Source: an uncultured Acidobacteriia bacterium
GTDB taxonomy: Bacteria > Acidobacteriota > Terriglobia > Bryobacterales > Bryobacteraceae
Length of the DNA stretch: 64,000 nucleotides
Assembly (NCBI GenBank): GCA_903881085.1
Contig: CAIRSA010000372.1
Coordinates: 1-64,000, forward strand
Reading direction: 5' to 3'
The notes beneath the pieces are model-generated. The model did not search any database, was not told the DNA's origin, and worked only from the letters and a program-made list of their open reading frames with translations. Shown here piece by piece: positions 8,088-16,873 of the stretch (within the stretch, counting starts at the first letter, position 1; each line of letters opens with the position of its first letter). The position numbers and the translations under genes are program-made.

Positions 8088-9397
8088 AATCGATTCTCGC
8101 CATCCTCACCGCAGCCGCTGCCTTCGCCGCCGAGCCTGACTGGCGCGCCATAGAACCACACGCGCTGGAACTGCTGCAGCAGTACATCCGTATTGAATCG
8201 GTCAACCCGCCAGTCGATTCCCGCAAGGCCGCGGCCTTCTTCCAATCCGAACTCGAAAAGGCCGGCCTGCATCCAAAGCTGTACGGCAATTCGCCGGAAC
8301 ACATGAACATGATCGTGCGACTGGAAGGTCGCGACCGCACAAAGAAGCCGCTCATGCTGCTCAACCATTTTGACGTCGTACCCGTCGACGCAGCCGCCTG
8401 GGCCATGCCCCCGTTCGGAGCCACTCTGAAAGACGGCATGATCTGGGGCCGCGGCGCGCTCGACATGAAGGGTATCGCCATCATGCATCTGACCGCGCTT
8501 ACCACGATGAAGCGGATGGGAATCGTACCCTCGCGCGATATCATCATGGTGACCACGTGCGATGAAGAGACCAACGGCACCAACGGCATCCGCTGGCTGA
8601 TTGAGAATCACTGGAAAGAGATGGATCCCGAATGGGTCATCGATGAAGGCGGCTTCGGCACTCGCGACATCCTCGCCAACGGCAAGCTGATTTTCGGCGT
8701 GCCCGTGGGCGAAAAGCAGGTGGTGCAGATTCGCCTGCGCGCCAAGGGCACGGCGGGCCATGGCTCGCAGCCCATTCCAGACAACGCCAACGACACGCTG
8801 CTGCGTGCGATTCAGAAAGCGCTCGACGCCCCCGTCAGCGCGAAAGAAAATCCGATCGTTACGGCGATGCGCACCAACGTTGGCGGACAGATGGCCGAAA
8901 ACAAATACACCGCTGCGATCCAGCGCAACACCATGTCGCTGACCACGCTGACGGCGGGCGTCGGCAATCCGCCCAAGGTGAACGTGATCCCATCAAACAG
9001 CGAAGCCACCATCGATTGCCGCTTGCTGCCCGGCGTCAACGCACAGGAGTTCATCAGCGATGTGCGCGCCCGCATTAATGATCCAAAGGTCACCGTCGAA
9101 CTGATCAGCAATCCCGCCGACTCCGGCGTTAGCAGCAGCCAGACCGCTGCCTTTGAAGCAATCAAAGCCGCGATTCTGAAGCATCACCCAACCGCTACAG
9201 TAACGCCGATGCTGGTCCCGCACGGCACCGATTCCGCGCAGATGCGGCGCAAAGGCGTGAACTGCTACGGCCTGACGCCGATGATTCTCGACGCCGCCAC
9301 CGCCGGCACCATGCACAGCGACCAGGAGCGCATTCCGGTCGCCGAATTCCAGAAAGGAATCCGCATCTTCTTCGACGTGCTACGATCAGATTTGTAG
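8084..9397 (+). CDS. Exported M20-family metallopeptidase
   Basis: A 437-residue protein with an N-terminal signal peptide (MKSILAILTAAAAFAAEP). The zinc ligands of M20 peptidases are visible: LLNHFDVVPVD (His and catalytic Asp), GRGALDMKG (bridging Asp), and CDEETNGTNG (catalytic Glu pair). DEGGFG, the GTAGHGSQP dimerisation-domain motif and a C-terminal HGTDSAQ ligand region follow. The family cleaves dipeptides, N-acyl amino acids or carbamoyl groups; the substrate is unknown. It overlaps the kinase gene by ATGA and ends the 4426-9397 operon, 24 bases before pgk. Confidence 0.87.
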   Translation: MKSILAILTAAAAFAAEPDWRAIEPHALELLQQYIRIESVNPPVDSRKAAAFFQSELEKAGLHPKLYGNSPEHMNMIVRLEGRDRTKKPLMLLNHFDVVPVDAAAWAMPPFGATLKDGMIWGRGALDMKGIAIMHLTALTTMKRMGIVPSRDIIMVTTCDEETNGTNGIRWLIENHWKEMDPEWVIDEGGFGTRDILANGKLIFGVPVGEKQVVQIRLRAKGTAGHGSQPIPDNANDTLLRAIQKALDAPVSAKENPIVTAMRTNVGGQMAENKYTAAIQRNTMSLTTLTAGVGNPPKVNVIPSNSEATIDCRLLPGVNAQEFISDVRARINDPKVTVELISNPADSGVSSSQTAAFEAIKAAILKHHPTATVTPMLVPHGTDSAQMRRKGVNCYGLTPMILDAATAGTMHSDQERIPVAEFQKGIRIFFDVLRSDL

Positions 9398-9421
9398 GAG
9401 CGCGTCTCCCGCAACCCCCTT

Positions 9422-10591
9422 ATGCCTAAACTATCCGTTCGTGATTTAGCTCTCAAAGACAAGCGTGTATTTATCCGCGTGGACTTCAACGTTCCGCTCG
9501 CACCCGGCGGCCAGGAGATCACCTCCGACAAACGCATCAAGGCCTCGTTGCCAACCATTCAATATTGCCTCGAACATGGCGCAGGCGTGATTCTCGCCAG
9601 CCACCTAGGCCGTCCGAAGGGCAAACCAAATCCGGAGATGAGCCTGAAGCCCGTCGCCGTGCGGCTTGCTGAATTGCTGGGCCGTCCCGTTAAAATGGCG
9701 CCCGATTGCGTCGGCCCCGAAGTGGAAGCGATGAAGCCCGCGCCAGGCGAGGTCCTGCTGCTGGAAAACCTCCGCTATCACGCTGAAGAAGAGAAGAACG
9801 ATCCTGCATTTTCGTCGCAGCTCGCCGCGCTCTGCGACGTCTATGTGAACGATGCCTTCGGCTCCGCGCACCGCGCCCACGCGTCCACGGCAGGTATGGT
9901 TGCGTTCGTCTCGCAGGCCGCCGCCGGCCTGCTGATGGACAAGGAACTCGAATACCTCACCAAGGCCACCAAGAACCCCGATCGCCCGTGCATCGCCATT
10001 CTCGGCGGCGCGAAAGTCTCGGACAAAATCGAAGTCATCCAGAACCTGATGAAGTTCGTCGACCGCCTGGTAATTGGCGGTGCGATGGCGTACACGTTCC
10101 TGGCCGCAAAGGGCGAGCCCACCGGCAAGTCGCTGGTGGAAGCTGATAAGATCGACCTGGCGAAAGAGCTGATGGCCTCCGCGGGCGATCGACTGGTGCT
10201 GCCCGTCGATCACATCGTCGCCTCGGAATTCAAAGCGGGCGCGGAATGGGAAGCCGTAGAAACCATCCCCGAAGGTAAGATGGCGCTCGACATCGGCCCC
10301 AAGTCGGTGGAACTCTTCAACTCCATTGTGAACGGCTCAAAGACCATCATTTGGAACGGCCCCATGGGCGTGTTCGAAATGCCTCCGTTCGATAAGGGCA
10401 CCTTCGCCGTGGCCAACGCAGTTGCCAACTCCGGCGCTGTGTCGGTAGTGGGCGGCGGCGATTCAGAGAAGGCAGTGAAGTCGGCCGGCGTGGCGGATAA
10501 GATCTCGCACATCTCCACCGGCGGCGGCGCTTCGCTCGAATTCCTTTCGGGACTCGAACTTCCCGGCGTGGCCGCTTTGACTGAGAAGTAG
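9422..10591 (+). CDS. pgk: Phosphoglycerate kinase
   Basis: 389 residues, the normal bacterial length. The enzyme makes ATP from 1,3-bisphosphoglycerate in glycolysis. Visible landmarks: [10 protein letters not shown] (substrate aspartate and asparagine region), [31 protein letters not shown], the interdomain [17 protein letters not shown] motif, [11 protein letters not shown], and the nucleotide-binding [14 protein letters not shown] replaces the commoner GGGDT, a conservative change. GAPDH is not beside it. It follows the M20 gene by 24 bases and is followed by a GC-rich hairpin at 10605. Confidence 0.97.
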   Translation: MPKLSVRDLALKDKRVFIRVDFNVPLAPGGQEITSDKRIKASLPTIQYCLEHGAGVILASHLGRPKGKPNPEMSLKPVAVRLAELLGRPVKMAPDCVGPEVEAMKPAPGEVLLLENLRYHAEEEKNDPAFSSQLAALCDVYVNDAFGSAHRAHASTAGMVAFVSQAAAGLLMDKELEYLTKATKNPDRPCIAILGGAKVSDKIEVIQNLMKFVDRLVIGGAMAYTFLAAKGEPTGKSLVEADKIDLAKELMASAGDRLVLPVDHIVASEFKAGAEWEAVETIPEGKMALDIGPKSVELFNSIVNGSKTIIWNGPMGVFEMPPFDKGTFAVANAVANSGAVSVVGGGDSEKAVKSAGVADKISHISTGGGASLEFLSGLELPGVAALTEK

Positions 10592-10604
10592 TTATATGTG
10601 GCAA

Positions 10605-10626
10605 GGGGCGAGGCCGGACTCGCCCC
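10605..10626 (+). terminator. GC-rich hairpin after pgk
   Basis: An 8-bp perfect stem (GGGGCGAG paired with CTCGCCCC) with a six-base loop starts 13 bases after the pgk stop. There is no U-tract after it, so it may slow decay or act only as a weak terminator. Confidence 0.45.
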
Positions 10627-10652
10627 CCTGCAAAAAGTGATAAAGTCAGGGC

Positions 10653-11519
10653 ATGAAATCAGCCCTGTTTGCTTTCCTGCTATTTTCCATTTCATCGCCC
10701 GCGCAAGTCTTCACATTCACCCGCGAGCAGATGCTCCAATACACCGCAAAGAATCCCTTCGACCGCTTCCCTGACGGCCGCCCCATGGTGCCCGATGCGC
10801 TGCTCGAAAAAGCCCGCGACCTGAGCCAGGAAGAGGTGTGGGCCGTGCTGCCAGGCAAAGGCTATCCGAACTTCTATGAAGGCGGCTGGCGCATTTTGCA
10901 TCCGGAAAAGAAACTGGTTGGCCGAGTGGTCACCGCACAGTACATGCCGCTGCGGCCTGATGTTTCCGACGTCTCGGAAGGCGCTGCCAAAGCGCGCGGC
11001 GTTTCGGACAAGGTGAACCAACGCGTGATCGATATGCTGCAACCGGGCGACGTACTTGTCGTCGACCTGTTCGGAAAAGTCGAGGATGGCACCTTCGTCG
11101 GCGACAATCTGGCCACGGCAGTCTTCGCAGCGACCAAGGCCGGCATGATCATTGACGGCTCTATTCGCGACCTGGAAGGAATCCACCCCATCGAAATGGG
11201 CGCCTACTTCCGCAATGTACATCCGACACCGCTGCGTAACGTAATGCTGACCGGCGTGAACATTCCGATCCGCATCGGATCAACCACAGTGATGCCGGGC
11301 GACGTAGCCTTCGGCGACCGCGAAGGTGTAAGCTTCATCCCTCCGCATTTGTTGAAAGTCGTGCTGGATAAGGCCGAAGAGACGCACATTCACGACGAGT
11401 GGACCAAGGCGAAGTTCCTGACCGGGAAGTACAAATCGAGCGAGCTCTATCCTACGCCTTCGAGCCCAGAGCTGAAACGGGAGTATGAAGAGTACAAGAA
11501 GGCGAAGCTGAAGAAGTAA
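10653..11519 (+). CDS. RraA-like fold protein with export signal
   Basis: A 288-residue protein whose core matches the RraA / 4-hydroxy-4-methyl-2-oxoglutarate aldolase fold: GDVLVVDLFGKVEDGTFVGD, then DNLATAVFAATKAGMIIDGSIRDLEGI, where the last arginine and aspartate bind substrate and metal in the aldolases. A clear signal peptide (MKSALFAFLLFSISSPAQ) precedes it, which is unusual because RraA inhibits cytosolic RNase E and the aldolases are cytosolic. N- and C-terminal extensions of about 80 and 60 residues make it longer than the 160-residue core family. A metal-dependent lyase or hydrolase outside the cytosol is the likely role; no substrate is deduced. Confidence 0.7.
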   Translation: MKSALFAFLLFSISSPAQVFTFTREQMLQYTAKNPFDRFPDGRPMVPDALLEKARDLSQEEVWAVLPGKGYPNFYEGGWRILHPEKKLVGRVVTAQYMPLRPDVSDVSEGAAKARGVSDKVNQRVIDMLQPGDVLVVDLFGKVEDGTFVGDNLATAVFAATKAGMIIDGSIRDLEGIHPIEMGAYFRNVHPTPLRNVMLTGVNIPIRIGSTTVMPGDVAFGDREGVSFIPPHLLKVVLDKAEETHIHDEWTKAKFLTGKYKSSELYPTPSSPELKREYEEYKKAKLKK

Positions 11520-11533
11520 GGCCCTGTTGGCGT

Positions 11534-11539
11534 TATAAT
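11534..11539 (+). promoter_or_regulatory. -10 box of a likely leaderless toxin-antitoxin promoter
   Basis: A perfect TATAAT ends six bases before the ATG at 11546, so transcription would start at or next to the start codon and the mRNA would be leaderless. No good -35 is visible. Confidence 0.45.
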
Positions 11540-11545
11540 GCATAC

Positions 11546-11764
11546 ATGATCACACTCAGCGCGGAGGAGGAAAGATTGGTCGAGACCATACGGTCGCTCC
11601 CACCCGACTCGGCCGATCACTTACGGGTTTGGATCAAGCGGCTCGGTGAGTTAAGCGAAGGCAAAGGCGTTGATTGGTCGGACAGTTGGAGCGAGGAAGA
11701 CATTGAGGATTTGCAGGCCGCGTCCATCAAAGATTTTGAGGCACGAGAACTGGAAGACCATTGA
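11546..11764 (+). CDS. Small acidic protein, probable antitoxin of MazF-like pair
   Basis: A 72-residue, strongly acidic protein with heptad-like helices and a C-terminus rich in Glu/Asp (SWSEEDIEDLQAAS... ARELEDH). I recognise no DNA-binding fold, but its position directly before a MazF/PemK-like gene, overlapping it by 4 bases, and its small size fit the antitoxin of a type II module. A perfect TATAAT stands six bases before its ATG. Confidence 0.6.
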   Translation: MITLSAEEERLVETIRSLPPDSADHLRVWIKRLGELSEGKGVDWSDSWSEEDIEDLQAASIKDFEARELEDH

Positions 11765-11985
11765 AACCTGGGGAAGTTGTTACGGTTCTCTTCCCTGGCG
11801 CCAAGACAGCTAAGATCCGGCCTGCCGTTGTGCTTTCAACGCATGATTATCATCTTCATCGACCCGATGTAATTCTTGGCTTGATCACTTCTTCGCAGAT
11901 TCCGCAGCTTGGGCCTCCCGATTATCGAATACGGGATTGGCAGGAAATCCGCAAGCGCATTCCGTTTGGCATCGCAGGATTATAG
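11761..11985 (+). pseudogene. Short MazF/PemK-like toxin, probably truncated
   Basis: Starts at TTG 11761 overlapping the previous stop. The first 60 residues match the MazF/PemK endoribonuclease fold: PGEVVTVLFPGAKTAKIRPAVVLS (the KxRPAVVLS beta strand with the catalytic arginine), DVILGLITSSQIP and DYRIRDWQE. Family members usually run to about 110 residues after the DWQ motif; this one stops at 74. In the +1 frame the text continues with SASAFRLASQDYRLWP, and SAFRL is what normally follows the DWQ helix, so a frameshift near 11945 is likely. It is probably inactive as read, although a short functional variant cannot be excluded. Confidence 0.6.
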
Positions 11986-12060
11986 GCTTTGGCCAGCCAG
12001 TATAGGAATCTGCCAATGGCTCAGCCACGATCCATGAGTCAGCCGAGTGCGCGGATTGAT

Positions 12061-12081
12061 TTAGTTCACTACTTAGTTCAC
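12061..12081 (+). promoter_or_regulatory. Direct repeat, candidate operator of the phd-vapC pair
   Basis: TTAGTTCAC occurs twice, at 12061-12069 and 12073-12081, with a 12-base period, 9 bases before the antitoxin ATG. Type II antitoxins commonly bind such repeats to repress their own operon. Confidence 0.4.
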
Positions 12082-12090
12082 AATAAAACC

Positions 12091-12330
12091 ATGAAGTACG
12101 TCAACATGCACGATGCGAAAACCAATCTTTCGCGTTATGTTGCAGGCCTGGCTCCGGGCGAGGTACTGGTGCTGTGCAATCGGAATCAGCCGGTGGCCGA
12201 GGTACGGGCAATTTCCAAACCGAAGCGCCCCATCCGTAGAATTGGGGCCTGCAAAGGTGAGTTCGAGGTTACGGACGCTTTCTTCGATCCCTTGCCGCAG
12301 GATATTTTAGACGCGTTCAACGGGAAGTAG
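12091..12330 (+). CDS. Phd/YefM-type antitoxin
   Basis: A 79-residue protein. The N-terminus (MKYVNMHDAKTNLSRYVAGL) is the Phd/YefM DNA-binding signature, followed by the APGEVLVLCNRNQPVAEVRAI strand pair. The C-terminal part, with FFDPLPQDILDAFNGK, is the usual toxin-wrapping tail. Upstream TTG or ATG codons in frame would add a region unlike the family, so ATG 12091 is chosen. The PIN toxin gene begins 13 bases downstream. Confidence 0.85.
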   Translation: MKYVNMHDAKTNLSRYVAGLAPGEVLVLCNRNQPVAEVRAISKPKRPIRRIGACKGEFEVTDAFFDPLPQDILDAFNGK

Positions 12331-12343
12331 CATCGGTCAAAGC

Positions 12344-12730
12344 ATGAGGTTTCTCCTCGACACCTGCGCCTTCCTGTGGATTTCAGAAGACTCGCAGAAG
12401 GTGAATCGATCGGTCCGTGACCTGTATCTGGATCAGGACAATGACGTCTACCTAAGCACCGCGTCGGCTTGGGAGATCGGCATCAAATTCAGTTCGGGCA
12501 AACTTTCGCTCCCAGAACGTCCAGATGTTTATGTCCCCAAGATGCGGCTCCGCAGTCGCGTTGAGACACTCGAGATAGGCGAAGAATCTGCGCTTCTAGC
12601 AGGCAAGCTCCCCAATATTCACGCGGATCCATTCGACCGAATGTTGGTGGCACAGGCGATTGTCCATGACCTGATCATTCTCACGCCGGACCCCAAGATC
12701 GAAGCTTACGCAGTCCGAGTTCTTTGGTAA
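12344..12730 (+). CDS. PIN-domain ribonuclease toxin (VapC-like)
   Basis: 128 residues, the full PIN length. Acidic metal ligands are in place: RFLLDTCAFLW (Asp 6), ASAWEIGIK (Glu at about 43), and IHADPFDRMLVAQA (Asp 94 and Asp 97), with a C-terminal ILTPDPKIEAY. Such toxins cut tRNA or rRNA in Mg-dependent fashion until bound by the antitoxin made just upstream. The pair is intact. It lies only 105 bases downstream of the truncated MazF-like gene, making a small cluster of two modules between pgk/RraA and trmO. Confidence 0.88.
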   Translation: MRFLLDTCAFLWISEDSQKVNRSVRDLYLDQDNDVYLSTASAWEIGIKFSSGKLSLPERPDVYVPKMRLRSRVETLEIGEESALLAGKLPNIHADPFDRMLVAQAIVHDLIILTPDPKIEAYAVRVLW

Positions 12731-12744
12731 GTAGGAGCACTATA

Positions 12745-13212
12745 ATGATCGAACACATCGAAGCAATCGGCCATGTTGAAGCATCGCGCCTGCATGCGGA
12801 AGACGACTATTGGGGCGGCCAGGAGTCCTGCATCGTTCTAACGGAAAGCTACACGGCGGAGGCGCTGCAAGGCCTGGAGGATTTTTCGCACGTGGAAGTC
12901 CTCTTCCTCTTCGACAAGGTGGAACCCGCAAAAGTCGTCAACGGCGCGCGCCATCCGAGAAACAACAAAGATTGGCCGGCCGTCGGCATCTTTGCCCAGC
13001 GCGGGAAGAATCGCCCCAACCGAATCGGCAGCACCATCTGCAGAGTCTTGAACGTAGAGAAGACCAAGCTCTATGTCGCGGAACTCGACGCGATCCACGG
13101 CACGCCTGTCCTCGACATGAAGCCGGTAATGACCGAGTTCCTTCCGCGCGAGGACGTGCGCCAACCCGCTTGGTCACACGAACTCATGCGGGAATACTGG
13201 ATGGTTAAGTAA
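12745..13212 (+). CDS. trmO: tRNA m6t6A37 methyltransferase TrmO (TsaA/UPF0066)
   Basis: 155 residues. The TrmO/TsaA beta-barrel is recognisable from GLEDFSHVEVLFLFDKVEP, HPRNNKDWPAVGIFAQRGKNRPNRIGSTICRVL and YVAELDAIHGTPVLDMKPV, which are the family's SAM-site motifs. It methylates N6 of threonylcarbamoyladenosine at position 37 of certain tRNAs. The ATG at 12745 has GGAG at 12734-12737 seven bases ahead; an in-frame TTG at 12724 overlaps the PIN gene and is less likely. Confidence 0.9.
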   Translation: MIEHIEAIGHVEASRLHAEDDYWGGQESCIVLTESYTAEALQGLEDFSHVEVLFLFDKVEPAKVVNGARHPRNNKDWPAVGIFAQRGKNRPNRIGSTICRVLNVEKTKLYVAELDAIHGTPVLDMKPVMTEFLPREDVRQPAWSHELMREYWMVK

Positions 13213-13213
13213 G

Positions 13214-13236
13214 TAGGCGGAACCGCCGCCCGCCTA
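13214..13236 (+). other. Short inverted repeat before asnB
   Basis: TAGGCGG and CCGCCTA form a 7-bp stem with a nine-base loop between trmO and asnB. It has no U-tract; a weak attenuator or chance. Confidence 0.25.
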
Positions 13237-13258
13237 TGTTAAATTGGAGTAAGCTACC

Positions 13259-15127
13259 TTGTGCGGCATCGCTGGATTTACTCATCGCAACCATCAGCCT
13301 GACCCCGAACGGATTCGCCAAGCAACACTCTCTCTGGTCCATCGCGGACCCGATCAACAGGGCGTTTTCGAATCACCCGTGGTGTCACTGGGAGCAGTGC
13401 GTCTGCGCATCATCGATCTCGCTGGCGGTGAGCAGCCTATCCGCAGCGAAGACGGCGATTCGGTAATCGTCTTCAACGGAGAGATTTACAACCACGTCGA
13501 AATCCGCCACGAACTGGAAGCCCTAGACCACCGCTTCCGCTCGCATTGCGACACAGAAGTTGTGCTGCGCGCCTTCATGCAATGGGACATCGCGGCGTTC
13601 TCAAAAATGCGCGGCATGTTCGGCGTTGCGCTATGGAGGGAGTCTACGCGGCGGCTCGTATTGGCTCGCGACCGCATGGGCATCAAGCCGCTCTATATTC
13701 ACCAACGCGGCGAAGAGATCTACTTCGGTTCCGAACTGAAGGCCATCTTCGCGCACGCGGAAATCGAGCGGCGCATCTCGCCCGAAGGCCTGGCCCACTA
13801 CCTTTCGCTGAATTACGTTCCGTGCCCGTACACATTGGTGGATGGCATCCGCAAGCTACCGCCCGGCCATTATCTGGACTGGCGGGATGGCAAGTCGACA
13901 ACCGGCGCATGGTGGGAGTTGAAGCGGCCCGCGCCGCGCAACATCACGCTGGAAGATGCGAAAGTGGAGCTCGACCAACTGCTGAAGGACTCCATCAAAG
14001 AGCATCTGATCTCCGATGTGCCGCTTGGCATCTGGGCCAGCGGCGGAGTGGATTCGTCGACGATCCTACACTACGCGGCCGAAGCTTCGTCATCGCAGCT
14101 GAAGACGTTTTCCGTGGGCTTCCCTGGCCGCAAGTTCGACGAAAGCCCCTATTTCAGGCAGGTCGCAAAGCAGTACGGTACAGACCATCACGAATTCGAT
14201 CTGAACCCGGAAGCCGATCTTGTCGGCTCCGTCGAAGAGCTTGCATTCTATTCCGACGAGCCCAGCGCCGATGCAGGCGCGCTGCCCGTGTGGTTCCTTT
14301 CGAAGATGAGCCGCCGTAACGTCACCGTCGCACTCAGCGGCGAAGGCGCCGATGAACTCTTCGGCGGCTACTACACCTATCTCGCTGATCGCTACGCCGG
14401 CTGGATGCGCATGGTCCCATCGCCGCTACGCAGCCTTGGTCTCGGCATCATGAATCAACTGCCGGTGTCGGACGATAAGATCAGCTTCGAATACAAGGTG
14501 AAACGTTTTCTGACGGGCTCACTGTTGCCGTCGAACGAAGCCCACTTCTTCTGGAACGGCACGTTCACCGCTGCCGAACGCGTTCCTCTGCAGCGCAACG
14601 GCGCGCAAGTGCAACCGCTGATGGAAGCTAGCAACAAGCTCGAAGATTTTCTCGACATTGACCAGCGCTATTACCTTACCGACGACATTCTTTATAAGTG
14701 CGACCGCATGAGCATGGCCCACTCGCTGGAAGTGCGCCCGCCATTTCTTGACCATCGAATTGTGGAATTCGCCGCAGCACTGCCGATCTCGCTTAAGGTG
14801 CACGGGTCGAAACTGAAATATGTATTGAAGGAACTGATGCGCGGCAAGCTGCCGGACGAAGTTCTGTTCCGCAAGAAGGAAGGCTTCGACATTCCCGCCC
14901 ACCACTGGTTTCGCGGTGTGCTGAAGCCCCTGCTGCTGGAAACACTTTCGCGTGAAAACATCGAACGCACCGGCTTGTTCCATTGGAGCTACATTGAATC
15001 GATACTCAAACAACACTTTGAACGGCGCGCCAATTACGGCTACCATCTATGGGGCCTGCTCATTCTGCTGCTGTGGATGAAACGATGGGGAATCGAAACC
15101 AACTCGAACGCTACTACGGCGCGATAG
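13259..15127 (+). CDS. asnB: Glutamine-hydrolysing asparagine synthetase
   Basis: 622 residues. The start TTG at 13259 is supported by GGAG at 13246-13249 and places Cys 2 (MCGIAGF) as the N-terminal nucleophile of the glutamine amidotransferase domain. NTN-hydrolase landmarks HRGPDQQG, LAGGEQPI and FNGEIYNH follow. The synthetase half shows the pyrophosphatase loop WASGGVDSST and the GEGADELFGGY motif. It makes asparagine or, in envelope gene clusters, amidates a sugar or peptide. The downstream membrane glycosyltransferase overlaps its 3' end by about 40 bases, so a role in glycan modification is also possible. Confidence 0.93.
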   Translation: MCGIAGFTHRNHQPDPERIRQATLSLVHRGPDQQGVFESPVVSLGAVRLRIIDLAGGEQPIRSEDGDSVIVFNGEIYNHVEIRHELEALDHRFRSHCDTEVVLRAFMQWDIAAFSKMRGMFGVALWRESTRRLVLARDRMGIKPLYIHQRGEEIYFGSELKAIFAHAEIERRISPEGLAHYLSLNYVPCPYTLVDGIRKLPPGHYLDWRDGKSTTGAWWELKRPAPRNITLEDAKVELDQLLKDSIKEHLISDVPLGIWASGGVDSSTILHYAAEASSSQLKTFSVGFPGRKFDESPYFRQVAKQYGTDHHEFDLNPEADLVGSVEELAFYSDEPSADAGALPVWFLSKMSRRNVTVALSGEGADELFGGYYTYLADRYAGWMRMVPSPLRSLGLGIMNQLPVSDDKISFEYKVKRFLTGSLLPSNEAHFFWNGTFTAAERVPLQRNGAQVQPLMEASNKLEDFLDIDQRYYLTDDILYKCDRMSMAHSLEVRPPFLDHRIVEFAAALPISLKVHGSKLKYVLKELMRGKLPDEVLFRKKEGFDIPAHHWFRGVLKPLLLETLSRENIERTGLFHWSYIESILKQHFERRANYGYHLWGLLILLLWMKRWGIETNSNATTAR

Positions 15128-16860
15128 TCATTGTCTTCGCCGCGCTGATCTACCTTGGCTGCATCGTCAGCCCACCATCATTGATGGACGACGTGGATGC
15201 CGTGCAGGCGCAGATCGCGCGCAACATGCTCGACTCCGGCGACTGGGTGACGGCGCGCCTGGATGGAGTCGCCTACCTGGAAAAATCGCCGCTCAAGTAT
15301 TGGATGATCGCCGTCAGCTACATGATCTTCGGCCCTACCGATTGGGCCGCACGCATGCCGCTGGCGCTGGGCGTGATCGTGCTTTGCTGGCTTGTATTTC
15401 TGATGGGCCGCTGGGCTTTTGACGCGCTGGCAGGCTTCTATGCGGGCATGATCCTGGCGACGTGCATCGGACTATGGCTGTTCACGCGCATACAAATTCC
15501 CGATGCAATCCTCACAGCGACCATTGCCCTTGCAATGTGGAGCCTGCTTCGCGCGATCGATCCCGATGAGCCGCGCCCGCGCTTGTGGGCCGCGTCGCTC
15601 GCTGCCTCAATCGCCGTGGGCCTGCTGCTGAAAGGCCTGATCGCCGCGGTATTTCCAGTAGCGGCGGGTCTGCTCTATCTCGGCTTCACGAAGCAACTGT
15701 TCTCGCTCGAGACATGGAAACGCATCCGGCCATTTTCAGGCATCGCCATCATCCTGATCATTGCAGCCCCGTGGCACGTGCTCGCCACGCTGGCCAATCC
15801 GCCGTATTTCGATTTCACCATGAAGAGCGAACCGGGCCACTACCACGGCTTCTTCTGGTTCTACTTCTTCAATGAGCATGTATTCCGTTTCCTGAACATG
15901 CGACATCCGCGCGATTACAACACCGTGCCACGCGTATTGTTCTGGGCCTTTCATCTGCTGTGGATGTTCCCGTGGAGTGTATTCTTTCCGAAGCTGGTGA
16001 AGCTCACCTACAAACCCTTAGACCGCGCAGGACGCATGCGCCTGCTGTGCCTCTGCTGGACCGGCTTCCTGCTCACATTCTTCACTTTCTCAACAACGCA
16101 GGAATATTATTCGATGCCCTGCTACCCCGCGCTGGCATTGCTATTGGGCTCTGCGCTGGCAACCGAGGACTCACTTTCGCGCATCGGCAGCCGCGTACTC
16201 GCTGTAGTCAGCGCACTCGCCGCCGCTGCGGTTGCCGCCATCTTCATCGCAGTGCGCAACCTGCCAACTCCGGGCGACATTTCGAACGCACTGACGCAGA
16301 ACCCCGATGCCTACACGCTTTCGCTCGGTCACATGGGCGACCTGACGCTGGAATCATTCGCCTATCTCCGCGTTCCGCTACTGTTAGCAGGCGTGGCCTT
16401 CCTGATCGGCGCATGGGGCGCGTGGAGTCTGCGCAGAGTCAGCCGCGCACTGGCACTTGGCGCGATGATGACTCTCTTTTTCCACGCTGCGCGGCTGGCG
16501 CTAATCGCCTTCGACCCGTACCTGGCCTCGCGCCCGCTGGCCGAAGCGCTGATGCAGCAGCCCGCCGGCCAGCTCATTGTTGACGACCAATACTACACGT
16601 TCTCCAGCATATTCTTTTACACCAACCGGACTGCACTATTGCTCAACGGGCGAGTAAACAACCTGGAATACGGCGCCTACGCGCCCGGTGCAGTTCAGGT
16701 CTTCATCGGTGACGAAGACTTCGCCGCGCGTTGGCGCTCCACCCAACGCTACTATCTGGTGATCGAAAAACCAAAGCTTGCGCGCATCGAAAAACTAATC
16801 GGCGTTGCAGCCATTCACGTCATCAAAGAAAGCGGCGGCAAGCTGCTCGTTTCAAACTGA
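15085..16860 (+). CDS. GT39/ArnT-like membrane glycosyltransferase
   Basis: A 591-residue polytopic protein. PPSLMDDVDAVQAQIARNML in the first periplasmic loop carries the DD motif of PMT/ArnT (GT39/GT83) enzymes, and LEKSPLKYWMIAVSY is the following conserved helix start. About eleven helices occupy residues 10-460, followed by a soluble C-terminal domain. It would transfer a sugar from an undecaprenyl-phosphate donor in the periplasm, for example to lipid A or protein. ATG 15085 lies inside the end of asnB; an earlier ATG at 15049 lacks family similarity. cydA begins 13 bases downstream. Confidence 0.82.
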   Translation: MGNRNQLERYYGAIVIVFAALIYLGCIVSPPSLMDDVDAVQAQIARNMLDSGDWVTARLDGVAYLEKSPLKYWMIAVSYMIFGPTDWAARMPLALGVIVLCWLVFLMGRWAFDALAGFYAGMILATCIGLWLFTRIQIPDAILTATIALAMWSLLRAIDPDEPRPRLWAASLAASIAVGLLLKGLIAAVFPVAAGLLYLGFTKQLFSLETWKRIRPFSGIAIILIIAAPWHVLATLANPPYFDFTMKSEPGHYHGFFWFYFFNEHVFRFLNMRHPRDYNTVPRVLFWAFHLLWMFPWSVFFPKLVKLTYKPLDRAGRMRLLCLCWTGFLLTFFTFSTTQEYYSMPCYPALALLLGSALATEDSLSRIGSRVLAVVSALAAAAVAAIFIAVRNLPTPGDISNALTQNPDAYTLSLGHMGDLTLESFAYLRVPLLLAGVAFLIGAWGAWSLRRVSRALALGAMMTLFFHAARLALIAFDPYLASRPLAEALMQQPAGQLIVDDQYYTFSSIFFYTNRTALLLNGRVNNLEYGAYAPGAVQVFIGDEDFAARWRSTQRYYLVIEKPKLARIEKLIGVAAIHVIKESGGKLLVSN

Positions 16861-16873
16861 GACAATAAGCTAT

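Noticed and set aside
12740-12748. TATAATG before trmO as a promoter
   Set aside because: The box overlaps the start codon and GGAG already gives a normal ribosome site; it is likely a coincidence.
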